Positions 43,136-52,046 of a stretch of 64,000 bases of DNA are shown one piece after another. Location of the stretch: positions 62,001 to 126,000 of the forward strand of contig CAJTMJ010000002.1 in the NCBI GenBank assembly GCA_910577335.1. Reading direction: 5' to 3'. This stretch comes from an uncultured Duncaniella sp. (GTDB taxonomy: Bacteria > Bacteroidota > Bacteroidia > Bacteroidales > Muribaculaceae). The notes under the pieces were generated by a model. That model made no database searches and had not been told where the DNA came from. It saw only the letters and a list, made by a program, of their open reading frames with translations. Position 1 is the first letter of the stretch, and the number at the start of each line of letters is the position of its first letter. Position numbers and translations under genes: made by a program.

Positions 43136-44533
43136 TCAAGCTTTGGTCTTAGCTTTACTATAGAACTTATATACGCGATTCACATAATCGTATGTTTCCC
43201 TCCCTCGGGAATATCCGAATTTAACCACGGGATCCTTATAATATTTGGGGTTCGATTTCCAAAGAATTGCCTTAGCCACATTGTTATCCCATTTTTTAGG
43301 ATTTAGTCCATACTTTTTAGCCAATGCTATGGCATCATATACATGAGCCAAGCCTGAATTATATGCCGCAATCACAAATTTCTTGCGTTCGGCGTCATCC
43401 GGCACCTTATTTTTTAATTGTTTATCCAGATCACGGAGCAGCTTAAGCGCTGTTTCGACTGCAACATCATTTTTCATCATGCTTTTTGCTGACTGCCCGT
43501 AACCTTTAGCTGTACGAGGCATAATCTGCATCATACCTCTGGCACCAGCCCATGACACAGCAGTGGAATCAAATTTACTTTCAACGTATGCTTGTGATGC
43601 TAACAGTTTCCAATCCCAATTATAATTTTCGGCATATTTTTTAAACAGGTCATCAAATGGCGAAACAGATCTTCCGTTAAGGTTGAAATAGTTTTTGCCA
43701 TTTTCATTTTTACTTAATTCAAAATATCGTTTCAATAATTGAGCCTGTTCGCCACGAGGTTTATCGCCGTTAAGCCATGAGTTAATACTATCACCAAGCC
43801 AACTCTTATCGGGAGCGACAGCCCAAGCTGAACGTTGCTCGAAACTTAATGGCAATGAAATGTCAAGATCATTATAGTATGTCTTGTTTATTTTGGCTAT
43901 ATCGCTATCCACAATAGTCAATGGGATGGTACCGTCACTCACCATAGAGATCAAATCCTCCGTAATAATGGTATCACGGTCTACAGTGTGAATATTGATT
44001 CCGCCACCAATCTCTTGGTTAAGATTTATTATACGAGCTTCATATTTTGAATCAGCTTCCACATATACATCCTTACCAACAAGATCAGTCACATCAGTTA
44101 TCAGTTCCGCATCACCTTTCTTAGGCTGCACGAGTACCTGAGTGGTAATGTTTTCTGGTCCACACGGTATGACCTTTTCCTTATTCTCAGCAGTCACAGG
44201 TACCGGATATGCTATTAAATCGACCAATCCGGAATCAAGCATTTCAATAGCACGTGACAAGGAGGGTGCGACATCCAATTTCAGAGCCAGATCCTTATCG
44301 ACAGCCAATGCTGTTACCAACTCATAGTCATAGCCCATTTCTTGTCCTCTATACATAAAGTACGCTTCCGGGCTATAGAGTGTGACAACTTTTAAAGTGT
44401 CAGGAAATGTGTGTGAAACAGCGTTTCGAGTGTCTTTGTCATTATCAGAACGATTAGAGGAGTTACCACACGAACTGGTAACCCCAACAATCATAAGTAC
44501 ACACAAGGATAGTAGACAAAATCCCCTTCTCAT
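43136..44533 (-). CDS. Lytic transglycosylase, MltF-like lipoprotein
   Basis: A 465-residue lipoprotein (lipobox VTSSCGN, Cys about 22). Residues about 45-270 form a family-3 solute-binding domain (LKVVTLYSPEAYFMYRGQEMGYDYE at its start, in two parts). Residues about 290-460 are an SLT domain: YVESKFD with the catalytic Glu, then GARGMMQIMPRTAKGYG and AAYNSGLAHV. The layout matches membrane-bound lytic murein transglycosylase F, which cleaves peptidoglycan to 1,6-anhydro products and whose binding domain senses muropeptides. Located in the envelope. Confidence 0.9.
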   Translation of the reverse strand: MRRGFCLLSLCVLMIVGVTSSCGNSSNRSDNDKDTRNAVSHTFPDTLKVVTLYSPEAYFMYRGQEMGYDYELVTALAVDKDLALKLDVAPSLSRAIEMLDSGLVDLIAYPVPVTAENKEKVIPCGPENITTQVLVQPKKGDAELITDVTDLVGKDVYVEADSKYEARIINLNQEIGGGINIHTVDRDTIITEDLISMVSDGTIPLTIVDSDIAKINKTYYNDLDISLPLSFEQRSAWAVAPDKSWLGDSINSWLNGDKPRGEQAQLLKRYFELSKNENGKNYFNLNGRSVSPFDDLFKKYAENYNWDWKLLASQAYVESKFDSTAVSWAGARGMMQIMPRTAKGYGQSAKSMMKNDVAVETALKLLRDLDKQLKNKVPDDAERKKFVIAAYNSGLAHVYDAIALAKKYGLNPKKWDNNVAKAILWKSNPKYYKDPVVKFGYSRGRETYDYVNRVYKFYSKAKTKA

Positions 44534-44608
44534 AGATGTTAGTTAAGAATTATAATTTATAAAAGTGCAGTATTGCAGTAAATGTTGTGAGAGGGATCGC
44601 GTGGAGAT

Positions 44609-45775
44609 TTAATATAAGAACACACCTGCTTCTGACTTTATCGTCAATTTATTTTCCGGTGCATCTTCGACATGTCCTATCACACGAGCATCGATATTGA
44701 AGTCTTTTGCAATATCAATGACTTTTTGTGCGGCATCAGGTCTGACATATATTTCCATGCGATGACCCATGTTGAACACTTTATACATTTCACTCCACGG
44801 AGTATTGCTTTCTTTCTGTATCAAATCAAACAATGGAGGGATAGGGAACAGTTTATCCTTTATCACGTGTTTGTTTTCAACAAAATGCAACACCTTGGTT
44901 TGTGCTCCGCCCGTGCAGTGAACCATGCCGTCAATATCATCACGCATTTCGTTCAACAGACGTTTGATAACCGGAGCATACGTGCGGGTAGGGGATAGAA
45001 CGAGTTCTCCAGCAGTGACAGTTGTACCTTCGACCTTATCGGTTAATTTCTTTGAACCGGAATAAACCAATTCTTCAGGCACTGCCGCATCGTATGTTTC
45101 GGGATATTTTTTTGCAAGATATTTAGCGAACACATCATGACGTGCGGAAGTAAGACCATTGCTACCCATACCACCATTATATTTGGATTCGTATGTAGCT
45201 TGTCCGAATGAAGCAAGACCTACTATCACATCACCACCTTTTATATTGGCATTGTTGATAACGTCGCTTCTACGCATACGGCATGTTACGGTAGAATCGA
45301 CAATGATAGTACGAACGAGATCACCAACATCTGCAGTCTCACCACCTGTAGAATATATTCCGACTCCAAGCTCTCTAAGCTGAGCGAGAAGTTCTTCAGT
45401 GCCGTTGATGATTGCTGAGATAACCTCTCCGGGTATAAGATTTTTATTTCGACCTATCGTGGATGAAACAAGGATATTATCAGTAGCACCTACGCAAAGC
45501 AAATCATCAATATTCATGATTAAGGCATCTTGCGCAATACCTTTCCATACTGAAAGATCGCCGGTCTCACGCCAATATGCGTATGCTAATGAAGACTTGG
45601 TGCCGGCACCGTCAGCGTGCATTATATTACACCATTCCGGGTCACCACCCAATATATCAGGAATAATTTTGCAAAAAGCATGAGGATAAATACCCTTATC
45701 TACATTTTTTATAGCATTATGCACATCTTCTTTAGAAGCAGACACACCTCTTAGATTATAGCGCTGGTCACTCAT
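44609..45775 (-). CDS. purM: Phosphoribosylformylglycinamidine cyclo-ligase
   Basis: A 388-residue PurM, which makes aminoimidazole ribonucleotide (AIR) from FGAM with ATP. The N-terminal half has HADGAGTKSSLAY (about residues 53-65) and the acidic QDALIMNIDDLLCVGA segment (about 82-97); STGGETADVGDLV and the VGLASFGQATYESKYN glycine-rich region follow; the C-terminal half has VHCTGGAQTKVLHF and MYKVFNMGHRMEIYV. Longer than the E. coli enzyme, but as usual in Bacteroidetes. Probably monocistronic. Confidence 0.94.
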   Translation of the reverse strand: MSDQRYNLRGVSASKEDVHNAIKNVDKGIYPHAFCKIIPDILGGDPEWCNIMHADGAGTKSSLAYAYWRETGDLSVWKGIAQDALIMNIDDLLCVGATDNILVSSTIGRNKNLIPGEVISAIINGTEELLAQLRELGVGIYSTGGETADVGDLVRTIIVDSTVTCRMRRSDVINNANIKGGDVIVGLASFGQATYESKYNGGMGSNGLTSARHDVFAKYLAKKYPETYDAAVPEELVYSGSKKLTDKVEGTTVTAGELVLSPTRTYAPVIKRLLNEMRDDIDGMVHCTGGAQTKVLHFVENKHVIKDKLFPIPPLFDLIQKESNTPWSEMYKVFNMGHRMEIYVRPDAAQKVIDIAKDFNIDARVIGHVEDAPENKLTIKSEAGVFLY

Positions 45776-45829
45776 ATCTTATAATATCTTGTGAAAATTT
45801 AGGGACAAATTATATTCAATAATTTTTGG

Positions 45830-45837
45830 CAAAGTTA
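45830..45837 (-). promoter_or_regulatory. -7 box of purM
   Basis: Minus-strand TAACTTTG, 54 bases before the purM ATG. A near match to TTTG is 19-20 bases upstream (TTGG). Confidence 0.5.
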
Positions 45838-45862
45838 ATAAATTTTAGCGAAAGCGCCAATA

Positions 45863-46999
45863 TTAAACCGGAATTGACATCATTGGGATGTCGGAATGGA
45901 ATAATAATTTATGAGCCAGAGTAGGATTGAAGAGTCTGGCAAAAATATTTTTCTTCTTATTAGGAACCACAATCAGATCCACAGGGGTTTCACTTTCAAT
46001 CTTTTTGAAGTCTTCTATCGGATTGGTGAGTGTAAGGGAAGCGGTCTTAAATGTGTATGCAGGATAATTTTCCTTGCAGTATTCCACAAGCCGTTTCAAT
46101 GACGGTTCACTCTTTCCGATAGTCTTCTTTTGCGGTAGCCCGACAAGCGTTACCTCTAACGGAAGTTCGGGGAACAAGCGGTATAACGCATCCAATGCCA
46201 ATATATCCTCCTGTTGCGATGATGCAAAGAAAACAACTTTGTCAAGATCATTCAACGACTTAAACTTTGTGGATTCAGGCACTGTGAATATTATAGTACG
46301 GCATGAGTCCAGCACTTCAGCGGTCACACTGCCCACTAATTCCCTATTCTTAACATCCGCTCCACGTGTACCCATAACTATGAGTAACGGATGCACTCTG
46401 AGCGCATAGTCATCTATGACTTCCTCTGGCAATCCCTCGGAGATTTCAGAGGTGAACTTCACCGGAGGTATGATGCCGTCCTTGATTTTTTCTTTAAGCG
46501 ACTGTTCGAAAGTCCGCAGTCTATGTTCTGCAATCTGACGAATAGTCCTGTCCTCCTGAATCTGTGTCGCCGCATCAAAACCGTCATCAAAAGTCAAAGT
46601 GTCGGACAACTGCAAAGCCGCACCTTGAGTCATGATGGGATCCATATACGTATGAAGCAGATGTATCTTAGCCTTATGGATTTGAGCTATGTGGAATGCT
46701 ATATTACATGCCCGCACAGAATAATCCGAAAAATCCACAGGCACCATTATCACGGCTCCATCTTCAGGACATTCCTTTAATGCGGAAGGAGCAAAGATTT
46801 CAATATTCTCAATTACCCTTAATGCTAAAGGGAGATCGCTCTCCTGAATACGGACTCGCACACCGGACGATACAACCGGCGATGACAGATTTACATTCTG
46901 AAGCACAACTTTTACACCTTCGCATTCCAAAATGTTTTTTAGTTGATGGGCTTTATCATAAGTATGTATTGCCACAGTTATAAGCCGGCTCGAATCCAT
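45863..46999 (-). CDS. DUF2007 - UspA - UspA-like fusion protein
   Basis: A 378-residue protein with three parts. Residues about 5-70 resemble the DUF2007 putative signal-transducing domain (AIHTYDKAHQLKNILECEGV...). Residues about 82-240 are a universal stress domain: VMVPVDFSDYSVRACNIAFHIA at the start (in two parts), MGTRGADVKNRELVGSVTAEV with the ATP-binding G-x2-G-x9-G-S/T pattern near the end. Residues about 250-378 are a second, degenerate Usp-like half. It is probably a cytoplasmic nucleotide-binding stress protein. The fusion suggests a ligand- or partner-controlled switch; nothing shows the signal. Confidence 0.8.
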   Translation of the reverse strand: MDSSRLITVAIHTYDKAHQLKNILECEGVKVVLQNVNLSSPVVSSGVRVRIQESDLPLALRVIENIEIFAPSALKECPEDGAVIMVPVDFSDYSVRACNIAFHIAQIHKAKIHLLHTYMDPIMTQGAALQLSDTLTFDDGFDAATQIQEDRTIRQIAEHRLRTFEQSLKEKIKDGIIPPVKFTSEISEGLPEEVIDDYALRVHPLLIVMGTRGADVKNRELVGSVTAEVLDSCRTIIFTVPESTKFKSLNDLDKVVFFASSQQEDILALDALYRLFPELPLEVTLVGLPQKKTIGKSEPSLKRLVEYCKENYPAYTFKTASLTLTNPIEDFKKIESETPVDLIVVPNKKKNIFARLFNPTLAHKLLFHSDIPMMSIPV

Positions 47000-47045
47000 A
47001 TCCTATTAATTTATTAGTAAGGTATTGATATTATTTCTAAACAAA

Positions 47046-47093
47046 CGAAAGGACAAAAAGTCACTTGCTAAAACAAGTATTTTTGCCCTTTCG
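47046..47093. terminator. Terminator between the HTH gene and the UspA-like gene
   Basis: A long hairpin: CGAAAGG/CCTTTCG, then CAAAAA/TTTTTG, then ACTTG/CAAGT, with small internal mismatches and a 6-base loop. It follows the minus-strand HTH gene and lies upstream of the UspA-like gene. Confidence 0.65.
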
Positions 47094-47115
47094 CTAAATT
47101 TTTCTTTCGTCCTTT

Positions 47116-47376
47116 TTAGTCTTCCTTGTTTTGGCCCTGAAGAATTTCTACCGCCATATCGTAAATGGTAGTGTCATCCAGGACTACGATTCCCCCGTTT
47201 GGTCCGGGTTCAATGTGAACGCCACAATTTTTGCCGAATTCATAATTTGTGCCTCCGAAATAGTTACGAACAGTCTGGGGAGTCACATTAAGCTTATCGG
47301 CGATCTGACGGATAGATCCATCAGGCAAACTGTCTTTGATGCGGCGGAGATCGTTGAAGGTGATAGTTTTAGTCAT
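47116..47376 (-). CDS. Small helix-turn-helix DNA-binding protein
   Basis: An 86-residue protein. Residues about 5-45 form an HTH: FNDLRRIKDSL, then IRQIADKLNVTPQTVRNYFGG reads as turn plus recognition helix (in two parts). The rest is a short beta/acidic tail that includes GVHIEPGPNGGIVVLDD. It looks like a widely conserved Bacteroidales DNA-binding protein of unknown target. It has a 210-base upstream region before the Bat operon end and its own terminator, so it is likely monocistronic and perhaps self-regulated. Confidence 0.65.
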   Translation of the reverse strand: MTKTITFNDLRRIKDSLPDGSIRQIADKLNVTPQTVRNYFGGTNYEFGKNCGVHIEPGPNGGIVVLDDTTIYDMAVEILQGQNKED

Positions 47377-47586
47377 GATACTTATGGGGTTTAGGGGGGT
47401 TAGTAGTTTAAGTTATTATTGTTGTTTATTATGGAGTTTTTAAGTTCCACGTCACTAAATTATAGTTTAATTTCCGTTTAGGCAAATAATTCGATAAAAA
47501 AATTAGTATGTTTTATAACACTTTTTCGATTCCCTATCGTCATAATTGCCATAATGAATTGTCACACAGAAAATAAGGGGTGAACA
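47377..47586. other. Long leader region upstream of the HTH gene
   Basis: There are 210 bases between batE and the HTH gene, AT-rich, with no ORF of note. Close to the HTH start the plus strand has two G runs (GGGG-TTTA-GGGGGG, 47386-47399). No canonical TAnnTTTG was found in the right orientation, and batE shows no obvious terminator here. Confidence 0.4.
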
Positions 47587-48372
47587 TCATATTTTCTCCA
47601 CAGCAGCAGCGTTAATCCAAGCCCTGTGATTATTATCGACAGCCACGTCATACCACAATGAATTTACCGAATCGGTAGTGGATTTGACCGAATCGAGAAT
47701 CATCACTTTGGTGCCCTCATGGAGCAACATTGCCTCCTGATTTCTATCCTTAGGCACTCTTGGAGATGTGCTGAGAATAGTTGAAGGCACTGTTATAATA
47801 GCGGCATCATCTGCCACAGCTATAGCAGCCGACCGATAAGCGAAAAATATAAATATACCTGTTGCGATCAATGTAACAAATCCTCCGAAGAAACCTATCT
47901 TACGGACAACAATAATATTGGAAAATATGTATGCGAGAACACCTATTAAGGTAAGCACAAATGCTCCAAACGCCAACCACGCCCATGTGTTGGAATGAGC
48001 GGTATTAGCTGCGGTATCCAATGCGTTGCCAATGAAAGTTCCACGTTCGCCGGGACGATCAGAGATGCGGGCATTTACAAAATCAAGATTATTTTTTGCA
48101 TCATCGTTTGTCGGATCAAGCCTTAATGAACGTTCGTATGCCAAAATAGCTTTCCCCATCTCTCCGGAACGATAGTAGCAATTACCCAAGTTATAATACA
48201 AGGCAGCGGAAGCACCTTCCGATTGTATAATATGGAGATATAGGTCAGCAGCCTCTTTATAATTGTCAGCGTTATATGCTGAATCAGCCTGTTCAGACAA
48301 TGAAAGGGATTGGGCTGAAATAGCTATTGAAGATAGGAAAGCGATTATTAATATGAGATATATTCGTTTCAT
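47587..48372 (-). CDS. batE: BatE: TPR and SH3-like membrane protein
   Basis: A 261-residue protein: signal peptide (1-20), two to three TPR units (about 22-105, ALYYNLGNCYYRSGEMGKAI), two adjacent transmembrane helices (about 130-180) and a C-terminal SH3-like domain (about 190-261) ending HRAWINAAAVEKI. It matches BatE, the last member of the Bacteroides aerotolerance (Bat) operon. Its ATG overlaps the batD stop (ATGA). The Bat proteins are thought to form a membrane complex on the periplasmic side; their biochemical function is still unknown. Confidence 0.85.
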   Translation of the reverse strand: MKRIYLILIIAFLSSIAISAQSLSLSEQADSAYNADNYKEAADLYLHIIQSEGASAALYYNLGNCYYRSGEMGKAILAYERSLRLDPTNDDAKNNLDFVNARISDRPGERGTFIGNALDTAANTAHSNTWAWLAFGAFVLTLIGVLAYIFSNIIVVRKIGFFGGFVTLIATGIFIFFAYRSAAIAVADDAAIITVPSTILSTSPRVPKDRNQEAMLLHEGTKVMILDSVKSTTDSVNSLWYDVAVDNNHRAWINAAAVEKI

Positions 48373-50168
48373 TTCTTAAAATTTTCAATGTTGTTGATTG
48401 CATCCACGCCCAATTGATACACTCTGTCAACCTGAGTTGAACTGTCAGGAGTGTAGCGAGCCATTTCACATTCATCAAGCACAGCCACCAAGTCTTTGGT
48501 TATATTCTCGGGATAACCTTTTCCGGCCAAAGTATCCACGATATTCTGACGTGAGAGCTGTGACACAGGCATACTAAGCTTATCTGACAGGTAGCCCCAG
48601 ATAGCTTTCAGCATTTCTTCATAAAATTTCTCGCTATTGCCTGACTGCATAAATGAATTTGCGACCTTCAGACGTTTACGAGCCACTTTACTTGCCTTAG
48701 CCAATTTCCGACCTGCGACATCTGCGCTCATTCGAGCATGACGGCGATTTACCACTATCACTAAAATAGCAATAACCAGCAATCCCACATAAAGCAACCA
48801 ATAGTAGGTAGTGAGCACAACCAATGTATGCTCCTTCTGAGGATTCTTATCGCCTAAGTATATATGTCTGATATCTGAATTTTTATTTTCCACATCCTTC
48901 TGCTCAGTGGAAACAGGAGCAGAAACACCTTTAGCCACCTTTATAGGATATGAAGGTGTTGAGAGTGTCACATACTGTTTAGATGACGGATCGAAATATA
49001 CGAATTTATTACTTCCGATAGTGAAGTCACCTACACTCTGAGGCACAAAGGTATATTCAACAGTCATAGTTCCGCTGACATCATTACCTCTGACAGAGGT
49101 CTGAATATCGCTTTTCGGTGTGTATTGTTCGAACTCAGTCGGAAAATCAATCACCGGTTCCTTGACATATTTAATATTTCCTGTACCTGAAATAGTATAT
49201 ATCAAGGTTGCGGCATCATTTGTGCGGAATGAATTTCCCACAAGTCTGCTGTCTATCTCAAATTTACCAACAGCACCTGTGAATCCTTCGGGCTGAGGTT
49301 GGGGGAGGGGCTTAATATCTATAGAGCCTGTGTTTGAACTTACCTTTATCTTAGTTTCCTTCGGCTGGCGAACTTGGAACATACCCATGTTCACATTTTC
49401 GTACTGAACCACCGAAATGTCATAGTTACCGGAATTGATGGTAAGCTCTCCGCTCTTCTGTGGGAAGATAATACATCTCTTAAGCACTGCGGTCATATAG
49501 TTCTGACCTTTATATGACTCTATCTCGTTTAATGAGGGTTGTACATCCAGTTCCTGAATAAGAAATCCGTCAAACGAAGGTTGCTTAGTTGGCAGGAATG
49601 AAGAGATAGAGTACTTTGTATATAACTTAATAGTACACCCTATGGCTTCCTGTTCGTATGCCGATGATTTTGACAAAATGATACGTACAAATACATCATC
49701 GGAGTTGACACGTCGCCCAGCCGCCTGAGTATCGACATCATCAACGTCTACCGGACGCTGTGATGCAGGCTTATCACGATCAGCTCTCTCGTGAATAGTA
49801 AAAGATACAGCTTTAGTGGACATTCTCTTACCATCGGCAAGGATAGATGCCGCCGGAATAGAATAATTACCGGCTTTGTCAGCTCGATAATAGTATGTAA
49901 ACTCCACAGCGGATGTTGAAGAGGCTTTTCCATTTATCACCTGATAGCTCTGCGACGTTGATGTGGATGGTCCGTACAGCAATGTGCAACCATTAATCTG
50001 CGCCACTTTCAAATCCGAGCCGTCGGCGTTAGTCAGTTTGAACGTCACCGGGAATTTGTCGCCTTCATACACTCTTGTAGGAGGCTTGACAGTAAAGGTT
50101 ACCTCTGCATAGATAGCATTTACTGCCATTAATATCACCATTAAAAAAGATATAGCGAAACGTTTCAT
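48369..50168 (-). CDS. batD: BatD family protein
   Basis: A 599-residue protein with signal peptide (about 1-21), a long periplasmic region of repeated immunoglobulin-like beta domains (FTVKPPTRVYEGDKFPVTFKL at the start, in two parts), one transmembrane helix (about 456-476, LLYVGLLVIAILVIVV) and a cytoplasmic helical tail that ends with a domain seen in this family (ARYTPDSSTQVD). Length and plan match BatD. It overlaps batE by 4 bases and follows batC by 14 bases. Confidence 0.9.
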   Translation of the reverse strand: MKRFAISFLMVILMAVNAIYAEVTFTVKPPTRVYEGDKFPVTFKLTNADGSDLKVAQINGCTLLYGPSTSTSQSYQVINGKASSTSAVEFTYYYRADKAGNYSIPAASILADGKRMSTKAVSFTIHERADRDKPASQRPVDVDDVDTQAAGRRVNSDDVFVRIILSKSSAYEQEAIGCTIKLYTKYSISSFLPTKQPSFDGFLIQELDVQPSLNEIESYKGQNYMTAVLKRCIIFPQKSGELTINSGNYDISVVQYENVNMGMFQVRQPKETKIKVSSNTGSIDIKPLPQPQPEGFTGAVGKFEIDSRLVGNSFRTNDAATLIYTISGTGNIKYVKEPVIDFPTEFEQYTPKSDIQTSVRGNDVSGTMTVEYTFVPQSVGDFTIGSNKFVYFDPSSKQYVTLSTPSYPIKVAKGVSAPVSTEQKDVENKNSDIRHIYLGDKNPQKEHTLVVLTTYYWLLYVGLLVIAILVIVVNRRHARMSADVAGRKLAKASKVARKRLKVANSFMQSGNSEKFYEEMLKAIWGYLSDKLSMPVSQLSRQNIVDTLAGKGYPENITKDLVAVLDECEMARYTPDSSTQVDRVYQLGVDAINNIENFKK

Positions 50169-50182
50169 AATTCACACAATTA

Positions 50183-50974
50183 TTACCAAGGATTAGTGAC
50201 AGGACGTCGAGACGGCGCACCATTCTTTTTCTTCTCAGCATTTATGCGTTGGCGTGTGGCATTCTCTTCATTCTCCATCGCCTTGAGAATCTTCTCAGCA
50301 TTCTGCTTGCTTATGCCGCCATTTTGCGGTTGCTGCTGTTGTTGCTGTTTATCCTGATTCTGTTGCTGTTGTTGATCTTGCTTATCTTTGTTATCCTGAT
50401 TTTGGTCTTGGTTCTGATTTTGGTTCTGATTTTGATTTTGCTGATTTTCCTTATCCTTTTCCTGATCTTTATTTTGATCTTGTTTTTTGTCGTCGTCACT
50501 CTGATTTTGCTGCTCTTCAAGTCTCTTCTGTGCCAAACGCAGATTTTCACGAGCTTTATCATTATCAGGATTGCGACGTAAGCTATTCTTATACAGTTCT
50601 ATGCTCTTAGCATAATCCTGACTGTTGAAAGCTATATTGCCAAGATTATAAAAAGCGTTTTCTGCAATAGATATATTCTCAGCGTCACGTGTGAGATTTT
50701 GAAGAATCCTCATTGCTTCCTGCTGAGTCTCACCGGAAGCAGAACCTTGACGCAATAAAGATGCCGCAAGATTAAACTGGGCAATCTCATTCATTGCATT
50801 TTCCTGAAGAGCTTTCCGATATGCGACTTCCGCTTCAGCATATCTCTCTTCCTTATATAATTTATTCCCTTCCACTATGAAGTTGCGTTCATGTCGGGTA
50901 GTTGAACCCTTCGATTCAGCACTAACGGACATTACCGCAGCCAAAAGCAGAACAGATGTCAATAATCTTTTCAT
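50183..50974 (-). CDS. batC: BatC: TPR protein with Q/N-rich low-complexity segment
   Basis: A 263-residue protein: signal peptide (about 1-19), TPR units (about 25-150; NFIVEGNKLYKEERYAEAE, then AFYNLGNIAFNSQDYAKSIE), a very low-complexity Q/N/D/K stretch (about residues 157-220) and a basic tail (RINAEKKKNGAPSRRPV). It matches BatC, a presumed docking protein for the VWA partners. The low-complexity stretch corresponds to a compositionally simple DNA region around 50330-50520 and gives a false hydrophobic ORF on the other strand. Its start overlaps the batB stop by 4 bases. Confidence 0.85.
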   Translation of the reverse strand: MKRLLTSVLLLAAVMSVSAESKGSTTRHERNFIVEGNKLYKEERYAEAEVAYRKALQENAMNEIAQFNLAASLLRQGSASGETQQEAMRILQNLTRDAENISIAENAFYNLGNIAFNSQDYAKSIELYKNSLRRNPDNDKARENLRLAQKRLEEQQNQSDDDKKQDQNKDQEKDKENQQNQNQNQNQNQDQNQDNKDKQDQQQQQNQDKQQQQQQPQNGGISKQNAEKILKAMENEENATRQRINAEKKKNGAPSRRPVTNPW

Positions 50975-52035
50975 TTATTACCTCCTTCTTCCTTAGTAAA
51001 GAACCGGTATTTCTTCAACCATGATATTTTGCGTGTCACAACGAATGAGTCTATCAATAAAAGAATCAACGCTATGATTGCTATTATCGGGAACTGCTCA
51101 CTTTGAGGAGAAAAAGACTTCCTCTCAAACTCGGCCTGTTTTAATTCATTCATTTTATCATCCACAGTAGTTATAGCCGAATTTGATGCGCCATTAACAT
51201 ACACACCTTCACCGGCAGCTGCTATCTGCGATGCTGTCGCTTCATCCAAATGAGTGACGACCTCTTCACCTGTCATAGGGTTAAGCATATACTGACCTCT
51301 TCCTATGGGTATCTTAGCACCATTTGGTGTGCCAAGACCTATGACATCAACCTGAATACCGGCACCTGCCGCACGCTTGGCTATCTCAACGGCATTGTCT
51401 TCGAAATTCTCGCCATCGGTAATGACTATGATAGCCTTACCCATATCATCGGTAGGAGTAAACGAATTCATTGCCATTTCAAGAGCCGCACCGATAGCTG
51501 TTCCTTGTGTGGGAACCATATCAGTAGTGATTCCGTTAAGGAACATTTTAGCTGAGATATAGTCGGATGTAATAGGCAGCTGAGTATATGCGTCACCGGC
51601 AAAAACGATAAGACCTATCTTATCGTTTGTCATTTTGTCGATAAGTTTTTCCAATATGTGTTTTGCCCTCTGCAATCTGCTTATGCCTCCGTTGTCATCA
51701 GTCGAAGATGCAAGCATTGAATTTGAGACGTCAAGGCATATCATAACTTCCACACCCGTCGAAGTCTCTTTATCGGCTGTATCTTGGTCAAGACCACCGG
51801 TAGCTCGCGGACGTGCTATCATTATAACTAACGTGGCAATTATCAGTAATGACATTGACAATTTAACCCAAGGCATGTATTTTGATACTTCAGGCATAAG
51901 ATGCTCAATAACCTCCGGTCTGCCAAATTGACGCAGCTTACGTTTACGGCTGTAGCGTGACCACAAAAACAGCCCTGCCACTAACGGGAGCAGCAGAAGC
52001 AAATATAGTAAATATGGATATGCAAAAGTTATCAT
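50971..52035 (-). CDS. batB: BatB: VWA-domain membrane protein
   Basis: The ATG at 52035 (MITFAYPYLLYLLLLLPLV) fits BatB and starts 11 bases after batA; the longer frame to 52122 lies inside batA. 354 residues: an N-terminal helix pair (about 5-25 and 58-78), a von Willebrand A domain (about 95-290) with MIDAS residues in LDVSNSMLAS, a Thr in GTAIGAAL and VITDGENFED, and a C-terminal transmembrane helix (about 315-335). The VWA domain faces the periplasm and binds a divalent metal. The partner is probably BatA. Confidence 0.88.
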   Translation of the reverse strand: MITFAYPYLLYLLLLLPLVAGLFLWSRYSRKRKLRQFGRPEVIEHLMPEVSKYMPWVKLSMSLLIIATLVIMIARPRATGGLDQDTADKETSTGVEVMICLDVSNSMLASSTDDNGGISRLQRAKHILEKLIDKMTNDKIGLIVFAGDAYTQLPITSDYISAKMFLNGITTDMVPTQGTAIGAALEMAMNSFTPTDDMGKAIIVITDGENFEDNAVEIAKRAAGAGIQVDVIGLGTPNGAKIPIGRGQYMLNPMTGEEVVTHLDEATASQIAAAGEGVYVNGASNSAITTVDDKMNELKQAEFERKSFSPQSEQFPIIAIIALILLLIDSFVVTRKISWLKKYRFFTKEEGGNK

Positions 52036-52046
52036 AATCAAAATAC

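Noticed and set aside
50330..50480. Short near-repeats that look CRISPR-like at first glance
   Set aside because: They are in-frame Gln/Asn/Asp/Lys codons inside batC, with no unique spacers, no fixed repeat unit and no cas genes.
50249..50581. A 110-residue, almost wholly Leu/Ile ORF on the plus strand
   Set aside because: It is the reverse complement of the Q/N/D/K-rich tract of batC; a false membrane protein.
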